Origin: Caballeronia humi
GTDB lineage: Bacteria; Pseudomonadota; Gammaproteobacteria; Burkholderiales; Burkholderiaceae
NCBI RefSeq assembly: GCF_001544475.1
Contig: NZ_FCNW02000029.1
Location: 21,312 to 85,311 of the forward strand
Direction of reading: 5' to 3'
DNA length: 64,000 nucleotides
A program made the position numbers and the translations under genes. Within the stretch, counting starts at the first letter, position 1. The number at the start of each line of letters is the position of its first letter. The notes under the pieces were generated by a model that was given only the letters and a program-made list of their open reading frames with translations, had not been told where the DNA came from and made no database searches. This document shows positions 16,666 to 27,492 of this stretch, one piece after another.

Positions 16666-16735
16666 AAGCAGCAGTCGGCATCGATTTTTGCGCAGCAGCC
16701 ATCTGCTGCGCAAAAATCGACTGCATCTGCTGCTT
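16666..16735. repeat. Long near-perfect hairpin between DUF2970 and the sulfite reductase gene
   Basis: The inner stem is 18 bp and perfect: 16681-16698 pairs with 16703-16720 around the 4-nt loop CCAT. An outer stem AAGCAGCAG (16666-16674) with CTGCTGCTT (16727-16735) adds nine pairs after a small mismatched interior. The GCAGCAG/CTGCTGC element thus occurs four times. It ends 55 bp before the reductase ATG and could be an attenuator, a regulator site or a remnant of a small mobile repeat. Confidence 0.6.
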
Positions 16736-16790
16736 TCCGCGATCGGGCGTCGCCTATATCGTCAGCGACTCTACTCGCCCGCGAAACCAC

Positions 16791-18565
<1,775 letters not shown>

Positions 18566-18569
<4 letters not shown>

Positions 18570-18946
18570 CGACGACCTCGCCCCGGCTCAAGATTCTCAT
18601 GACAAGCGAAAACATCGCGACGTTCGACGCAAAGGTGATCAACCTTCCCAACGACGCAGACCCGCTCACCCTGCGCGACCGGTTGCATGGCATCACCCGC
18701 ATCGACCTGCATTTCCCGCACTTCACCGATGGCCGCGCCTATAGTCAGGCGTATCTGCTGCGTCGCAGGCTGCGCTTCACCGGCGATCTCCGGGCAACCG
18801 GCGACGTCCTGATCGATCAGCTTCTTCAAATGGAACGCATGGGATTTTCGAGCGCGGTTTTGAAAGACGGTCTCGATATCGCCGATGCCGAACGTCAATT
18901 CGCGCGCTTTCCCGGGTTCTATCAAACGGGCTTGAGCATCGCCTGA
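18566..18946 (+). CDS. DUF934 protein, sulfite-reductase-associated
   Basis: A 126-residue protein of the DUF934 family, whose members sit beside sulfite/nitrite reductases and are thought to assist them. Family-typical segments are DLHFPHFTDGRAYSQAYLLRRRL and GDVLIDQLLQMERMGFSSAVL. The start overlaps the reductase stop as ATGA, which implies coupled translation. No cofactor-binding cysteines or membrane segments are seen. The usual next gene, cysH, is absent; instead a decayed CoA-transferase fragment follows, suggesting a breakpoint here. Confidence 0.85.
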
Positions 18947-18951
18947 CGCCC

Positions 18952-19126
18952 TCGACACAGGGCGACATCCCAACACTCCATCCGCCGGGCATGGCACCGT
19001 CCGATGAACCGCGCATGGATGCCGTGCCTGCGCCAGGACAGCACACCGACGCTATCCTGCGCGAGTTGGGCTACAGCGATGCCACGATCGGCGAGATGCA
19101 CAAACTAGGCGCCGTGTCATTCGAAG
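18952..19126 (+). pseudogene. C-terminal remnant of a CaiB/BaiF family CoA-transferase
   Basis: About 55 in-frame codons read GDIPTLHPPGMAPSDEPR, then DAVPAPGQHTDAILRELGYS and a following DATIGEMHKLGAV. This is the standard C-terminal tail of type-III CoA-transferases (the final GxHTxxILxELGYS...I..L...GAV). No N-terminal or catalytic part is present: the DUF934 gene ends just before it. The reading frame then runs on into unrelated sequence without the normal stop. It is therefore a fossil left by a deletion. Just downstream, on the opposite strand (19166-19240), a short frame ending PFADSAKAMKVVYKS looks like a second truncated tail. Confidence 0.65.
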
Positions 19127-19257
19127 TTCAGTTTTCAGGTCGCTTAAGGTTGGGAAGAGGTGCCCTCAGCTCTTGTACACGACCTTCATCGCCTTCGCGG
19201 AATCGGCGAACGGCGCAGGCGCCAAAACGAGTTGCCTCTGCCCGCTATGGGTTCTTC

Positions 19258-20088
19258 CTAGGACTTCACAAGCAGGAACGCGATCGTGTCGCGCCACCAG
19301 CCTTCGCCGACACGGCCGGCCCAATCGTTATGCCCTGCGGCCTTCACGACCGTCAGCTTCTTTGGCTCTGGCAGCGCGTCGTAAAGCGCCGTGCCGAAAC
19401 GCGGCGGAACGATGCTGTCGCGCTCGGCCATAACGACGAGCACCGGCTTGCCGTAGGAAGCAAGGTGAGCCGCGCTGTCGTAATGATCCTGAAGCAGCCA
19501 CTTCACCGGCAGCCACGGATAGTGGAAAGCCGCGACATTCTCCAGCCGGTCCCACGGCGTGATGAGCAGCATGCCCGCTGTCTTGTCGCGTTGACGCGCG
19601 CCGGCAGCCGCCGCGACGCCACTTCCAAGCGATTCACCGATGAGCAAAACCGGCGCGCCGTGAAGACGATGAGCGAGCGCTATCGTCTCTTCTGCATCGG
19701 CGACCAGAGACTTCTCGCCCAAAGACCCGTTACGCGGACCGTAGCCCGGATACTCCGAAAGAATCACGCGCAGCCCGAGTCGCGTCAGCACCGTCGCGTA
19801 AAACTGCCGGTGGCCGGCATGCCCCGCGTTGCCATGAAAGACAATCGCCGTCGCACGCGCAGGCTCGTCTGGCTCCGCCACGAGCCCGCGAAAATCCTGC
19901 GTCGAGGGCCACGCGCGAAGTCCGCCGGAGACCATTTCATCGACGGGAGACTTCTGCGGAAAATAAAGAAGATGATTCTGGAACACTGCAATACCCGCGA
20001 ATATGATCAGACAGGCAATAGCGAGATGCAGCGCTGCCCCGGCGAAACTCATCGGCCTGAAACGGAACGACGCCAGCAGCAGATTCAA
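19258..20088 (-). CDS. Membrane-anchored alpha/beta hydrolase (Bem46-like)
   Basis: A 276-residue protein with an N-terminal hydrophobic anchor (ALHLAIACLIIFAGIAVF, about residues 19-36) followed by an alpha/beta-hydrolase fold. Visible catalytic features are HGNAGH (oxyanion region), the nucleophile elbow GESLGSG, the acid in ERDSIVPP and the His in KAAGHNDW. This set matches Bem46/YqkD-type serine hydrolases of unknown substrate. The frame starts at TTG 20088, 11 bp after the FAD oxidoreductase stop, with GGGGA 10 nt upstream; an internal ATG at 20052 would also keep the membrane helix. It probably shares a transcript with the upstream FAD enzyme. Confidence 0.82.
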   Translation of the reverse strand: MNLLLASFRFRPMSFAGAALHLAIACLIIFAGIAVFQNHLLYFPQKSPVDEMVSGGLRAWPSTQDFRGLVAEPDEPARATAIVFHGNAGHAGHRQFYATVLTRLGLRVILSEYPGYGPRNGSLGEKSLVADAEETIALAHRLHGAPVLLIGESLGSGVAAAAGARQRDKTAGMLLITPWDRLENVAAFHYPWLPVKWLLQDHYDSAAHLASYGKPVLVVMAERDSIVPPRFGTALYDALPEPKKLTVVKAAGHNDWAGRVGEGWWRDTIAFLLVKS

Positions 20089-20099
20089 CGCCGCATCCC

Positions 20100-21488
20100 C
20101 TAAAAAACCTTCCCCGGATTAAGAATCCCCAGCGGATCGAGCGCCTGCTTGATCGCCCGCATCGACTCGATGTCCGTCTCCGAGCGGCTCAGGTTCAGGT
20201 ATGCCTTCTTCTTCACCCCGATCCCGTGTTCCGCCGATATCGATCCACCAAAATCACGCGTCACGTCGTAGACGACCCGGTCGATTTCATCGTGATCGTG
20301 CTTTCCCAGGCCCGGCACATCGACGACGATGTGGATGTTGCCATCGCCGAGATGCCCATAGACGAGGATCGCAGCCTCCGGCCACCGTTCTCGCAGCCGC
20401 GCCTCGCATTGCGCCGCCGCCTCGCCGACTTGCGCGATCGAAAAGCTCACGTCATAGGCGGCGTGGTTCGGGATGAACCGCTGATACTCGCCCGGCGCAT
20501 CGCGGATCGCCCAGAAGGCTTGCGCATGCGCATCCGACGAAGCGATCGCCGCATCACTCACGACACCTTCCTCGAGCATCCTCCCGAGGAATTCCTCGAA
20601 GGCTTCGCTATGACGGACCGGGTCCGTGCCGACGCTTTCGAGCAGCACGTAGAACGGATGCGGTTCGCCAAGGGGCGCACGCAGGTTAGCGAGGTTGCCG
20701 AGCACGGCATCGTAATAACCGGCCCACATCACCTCGAACGCCGACACGCCCGGCGCGAGCCCTGCCTGCGCGCGCGTCAGCAGCGTGGTGACCGCATCGA
20801 AACCAGGCAGCCCGCACCACGCCGTCGCGGTCGCAGTCGGCTTGGGGCGCAAGCGCAGAACCACGCGCGTAATGACCGCGAGCGTGCCTTCGCTGCCGAT
20901 CAGCAAGTGGCGCAGATCGTAGCCGCTATTGTTCTTGATCATCTTGTTGAGCCCGCCGACGATCGCGCCATTCGCCGATACCGCCTCCACGCCCAGCACC
21001 TGATCGCGCATCATGCCGTACTTGATGACGCGGTTTCCGCCCGCATTCGTCGCCAGATTTCCGCCGATGGTGCAACTGCCGCGCGCGCCGAGATCGAGTG
21101 GAAAGTAGAAACCCGCCGCGCTCGCCGCATCCTGCACCACCTGAAGCGGCGTGCCGGCTTCGACCGTCATCGTGCCCGACACGGCATCGATTTCGACGAT
21201 CCGGTTCATGCGTTCGAGACTCAGCGCGACCTCGCCGCCACACAGGTTCGCGCCGCCGACGAGCCCCGTGAGCCCGCCCTGCGTCACGACCGGTTGCGTA
21301 TGGCGCGCGCAGATCGCGAGCGCTGCTGCAACCTCGTTCGTATCGCGCGGGCGGAGGATAGCGAGCGGTACCGCGCCCGGCAATCCGCTCCAGTCCTCGA
21401 CCCTACGATCGCCGAATTCTTCGGGCAGCATCACCACTTGCGCGCCGAGCGCTTCCCGCAATGCGATCACTCCTTCGCTCACTGCCAT
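20100..21488 (-). CDS. FAD-binding 2-hydroxyacid dehydrogenase (GlcD/D-lactate dehydrogenase family)
   Basis: A 462-residue flavoenzyme of the VAO/PCMH fold. The FAD-binding half contains VVTQGGLTGLVGGANLCGGEV, DLGARGSCTIGGNLATNAGG and HLLIGSEGTLAVIT. The C-terminal catalytic cap has VYGHLGDGNIHIVVDV with the metal-binding His, and the family signature SAEHGIGVKKK near the end. It oxidises a D-2-hydroxyacid (D-lactate, glycolate or D-2-hydroxyglutarate); the exact substrate cannot be told. GGAG precedes the ATG. Length is typical of the single-subunit forms. The next gene, a hydrolase, follows by 11 bp. Confidence 0.9.
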   Translation of the reverse strand: MAVSEGVIALREALGAQVVMLPEEFGDRRVEDWSGLPGAVPLAILRPRDTNEVAAALAICARHTQPVVTQGGLTGLVGGANLCGGEVALSLERMNRIVEIDAVSGTMTVEAGTPLQVVQDAASAAGFYFPLDLGARGSCTIGGNLATNAGGNRVIKYGMMRDQVLGVEAVSANGAIVGGLNKMIKNNSGYDLRHLLIGSEGTLAVITRVVLRLRPKPTATATAWCGLPGFDAVTTLLTRAQAGLAPGVSAFEVMWAGYYDAVLGNLANLRAPLGEPHPFYVLLESVGTDPVRHSEAFEEFLGRMLEEGVVSDAAIASSDAHAQAFWAIRDAPGEYQRFIPNHAAYDVSFSIAQVGEAAAQCEARLRERWPEAAILVYGHLGDGNIHIVVDVPGLGKHDHDEIDRVVYDVTRDFGGSISAEHGIGVKKKAYLNLSRSETDIESMRAIKQALDPLGILNPGKVF

Positions 21489-21568
21489 GTCTTGTCTCCG
21501 TTTTGTGTGGCGTCAAACGCGCTGGTTAGAGCCTATCACCAGAACGCGTCACGGCCACACATCACGGA

Positions 21569-24472
21569 TCAGCCGCCGCCTTTCTTCTGCTTCTTCAAAC
21601 ACTCGGCGAGCCGTTGCGCATCGATGCCAAAGCGCTTCATCAACTCCCTCACGCCGCGATCTTCGAGCAGGCACTGAATGACGCCGCTACAGCATGTGTC
21701 GCCGTCGCCGCCGGAACCCGAACGCGGCGGCGGATCGTCGCCGCCCGCCCATACGCCGACCGTACGAACCTGCTCGCGCATGAACGGCACGCCCGCGAAA
21801 CTCCGGCCGCGCGCGACGTAACGGAACACGTAGACACCCGCAACGGACGCGTCCGTCTGCGCGATGAACGCGCCCGGCCCGGCATCGGCAAGTTGCACGA
21901 GGCTCATCGCACCCGTCGGGTCCGTTGCTTCGACGATCACGGAAGCGGGCCGGTCGAGCGGCAAATCGAGCTGCCGCAAAGTCACGCGATGATCGATGAC
22001 GGTTGCGGGCACAGGCCGCCGCGCGCTCGCCTCAGCGGTCATCGTGAGCGACGAGCGCGCCTGCACCGTGACGCTGAACGGCACGCCATGCGACACCACG
22101 CGGCTGCGATCGACGTCGAGGTCGCGCTGCACATCACTGATACCCGGACCTGCGCCGCCACCCAGTTCGAGCCGTGCGTACCAGCGCCCGGCGTGCGCCG
22201 AATGCGTCGGCCAGATCGCTGGCAACGACAGCCGGTACGCATCGAGCCCGGTGCCCGGCACGAACGACGAATCGACGAGCGACGCCACCGACGCCGGATC
22301 GATCAGATCGCCCATAGGCGTCTCGACGCGAAAGTTCAGCAGGCGCCGCAGCGGCGAAAGCAGGACGACGTCGGTCGATGTATCGGCCTCGGTGAGATCG
22401 AACGGAATGCGCACGACGTCGCGCCCGTTCACGTACCCTTCAGGATCAACGACGATCTGGCTGTTCACCACGCCGCTCAATATCTGCAGGTAATACTTCG
22501 CGACGCGAAACTGCTCGGATGCGCCAAGCGGCCCTGTCAACATCAGGTAGCCACCGGTATTGTTCACGAGCTTCGACAGCGCAACCGGGTTCAGTTGCCC
22601 GACCGTCCCGAGTCCGATCGCGAACACGCGGTCATCGATTTTCGAGGCGATATCGGCGATGAACTTCGCCGTGTTCTCCTCGCCGTCGGTGAACACGACG
22701 ACCGCCTTCTTCGCATAGCCCGCCGCGCCCACGAGGCTGTCGTGCGCGAGTTCCACGCCGTCGCCGATCGACGTGCTGCCGAGCGGGTTCGTGAGATGGC
22801 TCGAAATCGCGCTCTTCGCCTGCACGCGTCCGGTGCCGAAGCCCACCGGACCCGCCTGCGTCACGGCGAGCCGCAGCGCCGCGTCCTGGTCGAACGCGAC
22901 CACGCCGATGCCGTCCGTGTCGCCGAGCAGTTCGACGAAGGTCGGCGCCGCGTCGTGCAGCACGTCGATGCGCTTCTTGCCCGGAATGCCCGACGGATCG
23001 TCCATGCTGCCCGAGCGATCGAGCACGAGCATCGACGCGACATTCGGCTTGGGAATCGCATTCGCCGTGATCGGGATGACCCACTGCGCGCCCGTCTGCG
23101 GGCACGAGACGGTGACGCTGCCGGCCGCGCTCGTGCCCGCCGCGCCGGCCTTATAGCTGACCCAAAGGCGCACTTCGCGCGTAGTGGCATCGGGCGCGGC
23201 AGGCAGCGAGAGCAATCCGCCGAACGGCAGGCCGAGCGTGCCCGGTCCCGATGTGAGCGCCGGACCGGCGGTGACCTGCAGCGTCAGCGGCTGGCAACTT
23301 TGCGCGGAGAACACGACGGCGCGAGCGGTCTCGGTTCCCGCTGGAATATCGACGAACGAGAGCCGCGTGTTGAGCGGACCGACCGCGATGACGCCGCCCG
23401 CGCACGGCGCCGCGGCGCAAAAGTCGATGAGCGCCGCCGAGATGTCGTCGATGATCAACTCCATCTCGCTCCACGCTGGATGAAAGCGCGTGCCCCACTC
23501 GATCACGAAGCCGTAGGTCTTGGCCTTCGCGGGATTCAGCCAGTGGCGCGCGTAGACGTAGTCGTCGCTGGCACCGGATGTCGGATAGAGGCCGTACGAC
23601 GGCTCGGCGGTGTAGCTGCGCCCGCGCACCGCGGTGATCGCCGCCTTCATGCGGTTGGCGAGCGCGGCGGCCACGGCCTCGTCGTCGCTCGGGATGTATT
23701 CGGCGTAGACGTCGTTCCTTACGCCGCGCTTGCCGTCCCACGCGGCGTTGCGGAAGTTCATTGCGGGATCGTTCGACTGGTTCTGGTCGTCGCCCCAGTT
23801 ATAGAGAATCAGCTCCGAATAACTGTGGACGTCGATGAACCAGCGCGTGCGCGGCACCGCGTCGACGAGCCATTGCACGTTGCGCGTCTCCGGCTCGGAG
23901 AAGGCGCCCGTGCCATGAAAAGTCTCGTCAGCAGGATCGGACGAGGCGCCCGGCGATGACGGCGCCATCTTGCTCGCAAAGTCCCATAGAAAATCATAGT
24001 TACGGTTGATATCGACGCCGATCCGGTTCGGATCGCCGCCGCTCGATGCCGTGTTGCGATTCTTGCGCCAGCCGTTGAGGATGGCGGCATCGTGCTGCTG
24101 GCTGTAAAGGCGGCCATCGGGATTCACGAGCGGATAGACGACGAATTCAAGCGTGTTCACCATGCCTTGAACCGTCGCCGCGCTGAAGGTCTTGCCGCCG
24201 TACTGCAGGCCCGCGTTGTTCGTGTAGGCCGAGAGCAGGTCCGTCGCGAAGTTGATGAGGATCTCGCAACTGCCCCACTCTCTCGCATGAACGCCGCCGA
24301 TCATCATGACGGCGTCGCGCGTGCCGAATCCGCCGTTCGAGATGCGCAGCGCATGGCTCGTGCGTCCTTCGATCGACGGATTCGGCAACGCGACGAGGCT
24401 CGTCAGCGCGGGATACGCTCCAGCAAGATTCGCAATGGCCGATTCGACTTCGACGATGTTGAGATAGCTCAT
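21569..24472 (-). CDS. M14 zinc carboxypeptidase fused to a von Willebrand factor A domain
   Basis: A 967-residue two-module protein. Residues about 1-345 are an M14 carboxypeptidase: the zinc motif HAREW (H62, E65), VYPLVNPDGRLYS, third ligand His and partner residues in FIDVHSYSELILYNWG, and a C-terminal catalytic Glu in YGFVIEWGTRFHP. A linker beta domain (about 360-470) precedes a vWA domain starting near 478 with an intact MIDAS DRSGS (485-489), TDGEEN and Thr/Ser ligands. The tail ends in a Cys-containing, Lys-rich segment. No signal peptide is evident. The start overlaps the preceding 139-residue gene as ATGA. The fusion suggests a peptidase that docks onto a metal-dependent protein partner; the target is unknown. 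Confidence 0.85.
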   Translation of the reverse strand: MSYLNIVEVESAIANLAGAYPALTSLVALPNPSIEGRTSHALRISNGGFGTRDAVMMIGGVHAREWGSCEILINFATDLLSAYTNNAGLQYGGKTFSAATVQGMVNTLEFVVYPLVNPDGRLYSQQHDAAILNGWRKNRNTASSGGDPNRIGVDINRNYDFLWDFASKMAPSSPGASSDPADETFHGTGAFSEPETRNVQWLVDAVPRTRWFIDVHSYSELILYNWGDDQNQSNDPAMNFRNAAWDGKRGVRNDVYAEYIPSDDEAVAAALANRMKAAITAVRGRSYTAEPSYGLYPTSGASDDYVYARHWLNPAKAKTYGFVIEWGTRFHPAWSEMELIIDDISAALIDFCAAAPCAGGVIAVGPLNTRLSFVDIPAGTETARAVVFSAQSCQPLTLQVTAGPALTSGPGTLGLPFGGLLSLPAAPDATTREVRLWVSYKAGAAGTSAAGSVTVSCPQTGAQWVIPITANAIPKPNVASMLVLDRSGSMDDPSGIPGKKRIDVLHDAAPTFVELLGDTDGIGVVAFDQDAALRLAVTQAGPVGFGTGRVQAKSAISSHLTNPLGSTSIGDGVELAHDSLVGAAGYAKKAVVVFTDGEENTAKFIADIASKIDDRVFAIGLGTVGQLNPVALSKLVNNTGGYLMLTGPLGASEQFRVAKYYLQILSGVVNSQIVVDPEGYVNGRDVVRIPFDLTEADTSTDVVLLSPLRRLLNFRVETPMGDLIDPASVASLVDSSFVPGTGLDAYRLSLPAIWPTHSAHAGRWYARLELGGGAGPGISDVQRDLDVDRSRVVSHGVPFSVTVQARSSLTMTAEASARRPVPATVIDHRVTLRQLDLPLDRPASVIVEATDPTGAMSLVQLADAGPGAFIAQTDASVAGVYVFRYVARGRSFAGVPFMREQVRTVGVWAGGDDPPPRSGSGGDGDTCCSGVIQCLLEDRGVRELMKRFGIDAQRLAECLKKQKKGGG

Positions 24473-24888
24473 GATGGCTTCCTCAACAGCACGCCGCGGC
24501 CTGTCGGCAGCACGGCCGGGTCTTCGAAGCGATTGCCGCTGCCGACTTGAGGCGGGCCTTCGTCGGCCATGTCCGAAGCGTCCGCGAGGATCTCCAGCCG
24601 CACCGCATCGTTGCGCTGCGCCGCCTTCGCGACGCTGTCCTTCATCAGCACGTGCGCGGTCGCGATGCCTTCCTTGTTCACGCGCGGACCGGCGCAGGCG
24701 AACTCCATCGGCGTGGAATCGATGAAGCGTTTAAGTTCATCCGCGTTGGCCGAGATGAGGCGCACCTGAACCATCGGATCGTCAGGCTGAGGGATCTGCG
24801 TGTCTTCGTTCGCGCCGGCCTTCTTGCGAGCCGCCTTGCGGGCTGCGGTGGCGCCGGTTTTCTTCCCCGGGTTCGATTTGCTGACCAT
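24469..24888 (-). CDS. Small protein coupled to the M14-vWA peptidase; propeptide-like domain
   Basis: A 139-residue product. Residues 1-30 are a basic Lys/Ala-rich tail (KKTGATAARKAARKKAG). Residues about 38-110 form a compact alpha/beta pattern (VQVRLISANADELKRFI, GIATAHVLMKDSVAKAAQ, VRLEILAD). That pattern resembles the ferredoxin-like prodomains that precede bacterial M14 catalytic domains. The M14 protein next door lacks any prodomain, and the two genes overlap by ATGA, so this may be its inhibitor or folding partner supplied in trans. The ATG at 24888 has an excellent GGAGGT site 6 nt away; longer in-frame starts lack one. Function is inference. Confidence 0.6.
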   Translation of the reverse strand: MVSKSNPGKKTGATAARKAARKKAGANEDTQIPQPDDPMVQVRLISANADELKRFIDSTPMEFACAGPRVNKEGIATAHVLMKDSVAKAAQRNDAVRLEILADASDMADEGPPQVGSGNRFEDPAVLPTGRGVLLRKPS

Positions 24889-25311
24889 GCCGACCTCCGA
24901 TCGTCGTGAAACGCAGGCGCGGCGGATGTCGTTCGGATGAGCGGCGGCCGTCGATAACGGCGTTGCGGGCCTGCGGCGCGGACGGCGGCTCATAGCGGCA
25001 ACGTCCATGCTGAAAGAAAGCTTAGGTGATCCTTTAGCCACCCGAAAGGTTCGCATCTAGGCGATAGCAGACGTTTTGCGCGTGGCTGTGAGCGGCAGAT
25101 GACTGTTGGGAAGCCCACAGTCCGGCGCAGAAGAACTTGCCGCCACGCGAATGCCCACTATCTTTAGCTTACATCGCAATTCGATTTTGCTTACGCGACG
25201 CGACTCGCCGCAAACGCATTCGATAAACGCGATACGAGTGTGCGCATGCTGTCCGGCATCCAAGCCGCAACGACACTCTGCGCCAAACCGCAACCCAAGC
25301 GGAGTACCACG
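24889..25311. other. Divergent promoter region between the two metallopeptidase units
   Basis: This 423-bp gap separates the leftward 139-residue/M14 operon from the rightward zincin operon. No plausible coding frame with a ribosome-binding site is seen beyond in-frame extensions of the flanking genes. The section 25140-25240 is AT-richer and a likely promoter area. Shared control of both peptidase units from this region is inferred from the geometry only. Confidence 0.5.
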
Positions 25312-27492
25312 ATGGCCGCCCTGTTTCCCCCGCTTCCCGACTACATCCCGCCCTCCGAAGAAGCCGACGCCGCCGGCGATCTGCGCATCACGATCCCGCC
25401 CGGCATATCGACGGGCATCACGCCCGGCGGCGGGCTGCAGCCACCGTTACTGCAATTCCGCACGATCCGCTGCGGCTGCTGGCTCCTGAACTACAGCCCG
25501 GCGGGCGCGCCGCTCGTCGTGTACGACGGCACGTTGCGCGTCGAATGCCACAGCGCCGGGCGTACCGCGAGCGGCGATCTCTATCAGCGGCCGGTGCGCA
25601 TTTTGACCGTGCCGCCGCTCTTTCCCGTGCCGCCGCTCGTCCCCGTGCCGATCCCGCCCGGGCCTCCGGGACTACGCGATGCGGCATCGCCGCAGGACCT
25701 GGCCAGCGTGCGGCCGTTCCTCTTCGGTGGACCGAACCCGGCCAACGGCATCCCGATCCTGCGACGCTCGCGCTATCGCTACTACGTGCGCGTCACGACG
25801 ATGCCCGAGTTCTTCTATCGCGGCACGGGCTTCACGCTCGGCTTCGAGTTGTGGCGCTTCACCGCGCCCAATAGCTGGGCGCTCGAATCGACACTCAGCG
25901 CGCGAATGATCCGCATGGCCGCGCCGAGCGGCTACCCGTCGCCGTCGGACTACGCGGAAGGCGATGTGAAGAACGCATTCGGCGTCGTGACCGGGCGCCT
26001 CACGATGGGCTGGCTCACGCCGTACTACCGCCGCTGCACAGTGGAAATCGATACCGTAAGCGGCTCCGAGCAGCCGACCACCGACGGCGCGAGCCGCACC
26101 TGGCAGACCGTGATGGACGAGCTTGGCTGGCAAGTCGACGTGAAGCTGAGCGACACGAACGTCGCCGAGCCGAGCGGCGACTCCTGGTCCGATGCGGAGA
26201 TGCACGCGGCGATGCTCGCGCGCCGCGACGCCACCAGCCTCGACAGCGAATGGCGTTATCACGTGCTCGCGGTGAAGAACATCGACTCGACGCCGCGCGG
26301 CATCATGTACGACGCAGCCGGTACCGATTCGAACAACGTGCCGCGCGAGGGCATCGGCATTGCGTCGCACTGGACGATCGACCCGAGCTGGGGCACGGTC
26401 GGCGGCCAGCGATTCGGCACGGCCGCCGCGCCCTACTTCCGCACGGCGGTCCACGAGATCGGGCACGCGATGGGGCTCGTGCACAACTTCGCGGACCTCG
26501 GCTTCATGTGCACGAGCGACGTGATCGCGGCAGCCGGCACGCCGTCCAGTCCGTTTCCGGCCAACATCCAGTGGTCGTATCACACAGACAACCTGAAGCA
26601 GTTGCGGCACTATCCCGATCCCTTCGTGCGTCCCGGCGCGGTCGCATTCGGCGGCGCATCGACCACCGCGCCCACGATCACGCCGACCGATCTCGAAGTC
26701 GAGGTCGAGGGCCTCGCGCTCGTCGTCACGCCGCTGCTCGGCGAGGTGCCGATCGGCGCGCCCGTGCGCGTGGGCATCGAACTCGTGAACCGGGGCGCGC
26801 AGCCAATGCGCGTGCCCGCCGATCTCACGCTCAAGGGCGAATTCGTGAGCGGCGAAGTCGTCGATCCGACGGGCAGCATGCGCTCGTTCCGCACGGTGGT
26901 GCATTGCATCGAGGACCACGCGTTCAGGGTGCTGCAGCCGGGAGAGTCGATGGAGGAATCGATGACGCTGATGCGCGGCGCAGAAGGCGCACTCTTCGCC
27001 GTGCCGGGCGTGCATGCGATCCGCGTCGAGGTACATTGGGACACCGAGGAGATGATCGCGCACGTCGAGGGCCGCGCGACCGTCATGGTGACGGGCGCCG
27101 CCGACGCGAACCACGCCGCAGCAGCGCACGCCGTGCTCGCCACGCCCGATGCGCATCTCGTGCTCGCGCTCGGCGGCGATCATCTGACGGACGGCATCGC
27201 GGCGATCCAGACCGCGCTCGCGTGCCCGGTGCTGCGGCCGCATTTCGCCGCGGTCGAGGCGAAGCGCGTCGGGCGGCGCTTCGGCCGTCGCAAGCCGGAT
27301 GTGAAGGCGGCGGCCGCCCTGATCGACGACGATAGCGTGATGAGCGGCGCCGAACTCGGCAAGCTCGCGGCGATCATGCACAGCGACGCGAAGGGCGGTG
27401 GGGCCGCAAAGGGTTTCGCCAAGACGCTCAAGTCGAAAGCGAAAGGCATGAGCCTGTCGGGCGCGGCGAAGAAGGAAGTCGATGCGCTCTGA
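25312..27492 (+). CDS. Zincin metallopeptidase with HExxHxxGxxH motif
   Basis: A 726-residue protein. The catalytic zinc motif HEIGHAMGLVH lies at about residues 381-391, so it belongs to the metzincin-like peptidases; a Met-turn candidate follows (GFMCTSDV). The N-terminal 110 residues end in a proline-rich linker (VPPLFPVPPLVPVPIPP). A beta domain comes before the catalytic core, and an Ig-like domain (about 470-610: PVRVGIELVNRGAQPMRV) follows. The C-terminal 70 residues are Lys/Ala/Gly-rich. No signal peptide is visible, so an intracellular location or a non-Sec export route is likely. The ATG at 25312 is preceded by GCGGAG; a longer frame upstream lacks one. Divergent from the M14-vWA operon and overlapping the next gene by 11 bp. 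Confidence 0.8.
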   Translation: MAALFPPLPDYIPPSEEADAAGDLRITIPPGISTGITPGGGLQPPLLQFRTIRCGCWLLNYSPAGAPLVVYDGTLRVECHSAGRTASGDLYQRPVRILTVPPLFPVPPLVPVPIPPGPPGLRDAASPQDLASVRPFLFGGPNPANGIPILRRSRYRYYVRVTTMPEFFYRGTGFTLGFELWRFTAPNSWALESTLSARMIRMAAPSGYPSPSDYAEGDVKNAFGVVTGRLTMGWLTPYYRRCTVEIDTVSGSEQPTTDGASRTWQTVMDELGWQVDVKLSDTNVAEPSGDSWSDAEMHAAMLARRDATSLDSEWRYHVLAVKNIDSTPRGIMYDAAGTDSNNVPREGIGIASHWTIDPSWGTVGGQRFGTAAAPYFRTAVHEIGHAMGLVHNFADLGFMCTSDVIAAAGTPSSPFPANIQWSYHTDNLKQLRHYPDPFVRPGAVAFGGASTTAPTITPTDLEVEVEGLALVVTPLLGEVPIGAPVRVGIELVNRGAQPMRVPADLTLKGEFVSGEVVDPTGSMRSFRTVVHCIEDHAFRVLQPGESMEESMTLMRGAEGALFAVPGVHAIRVEVHWDTEEMIAHVEGRATVMVTGAADANHAAAAHAVLATPDAHLVLALGGDHLTDGIAAIQTALACPVLRPHFAAVEAKRVGRRFGRRKPDVKAAAALIDDDSVMSGAELGKLAAIMHSDAKGGGAAKGFAKTLKSKAKGMSLSGAAKKEVDAL

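Noticed and set aside
21614..23959. A 781-codon plus-strand frame opposite the M14-vWA gene
   Set aside because: Arg-rich composition and lack of any motif show it is an antisense shadow of the peptidase gene.
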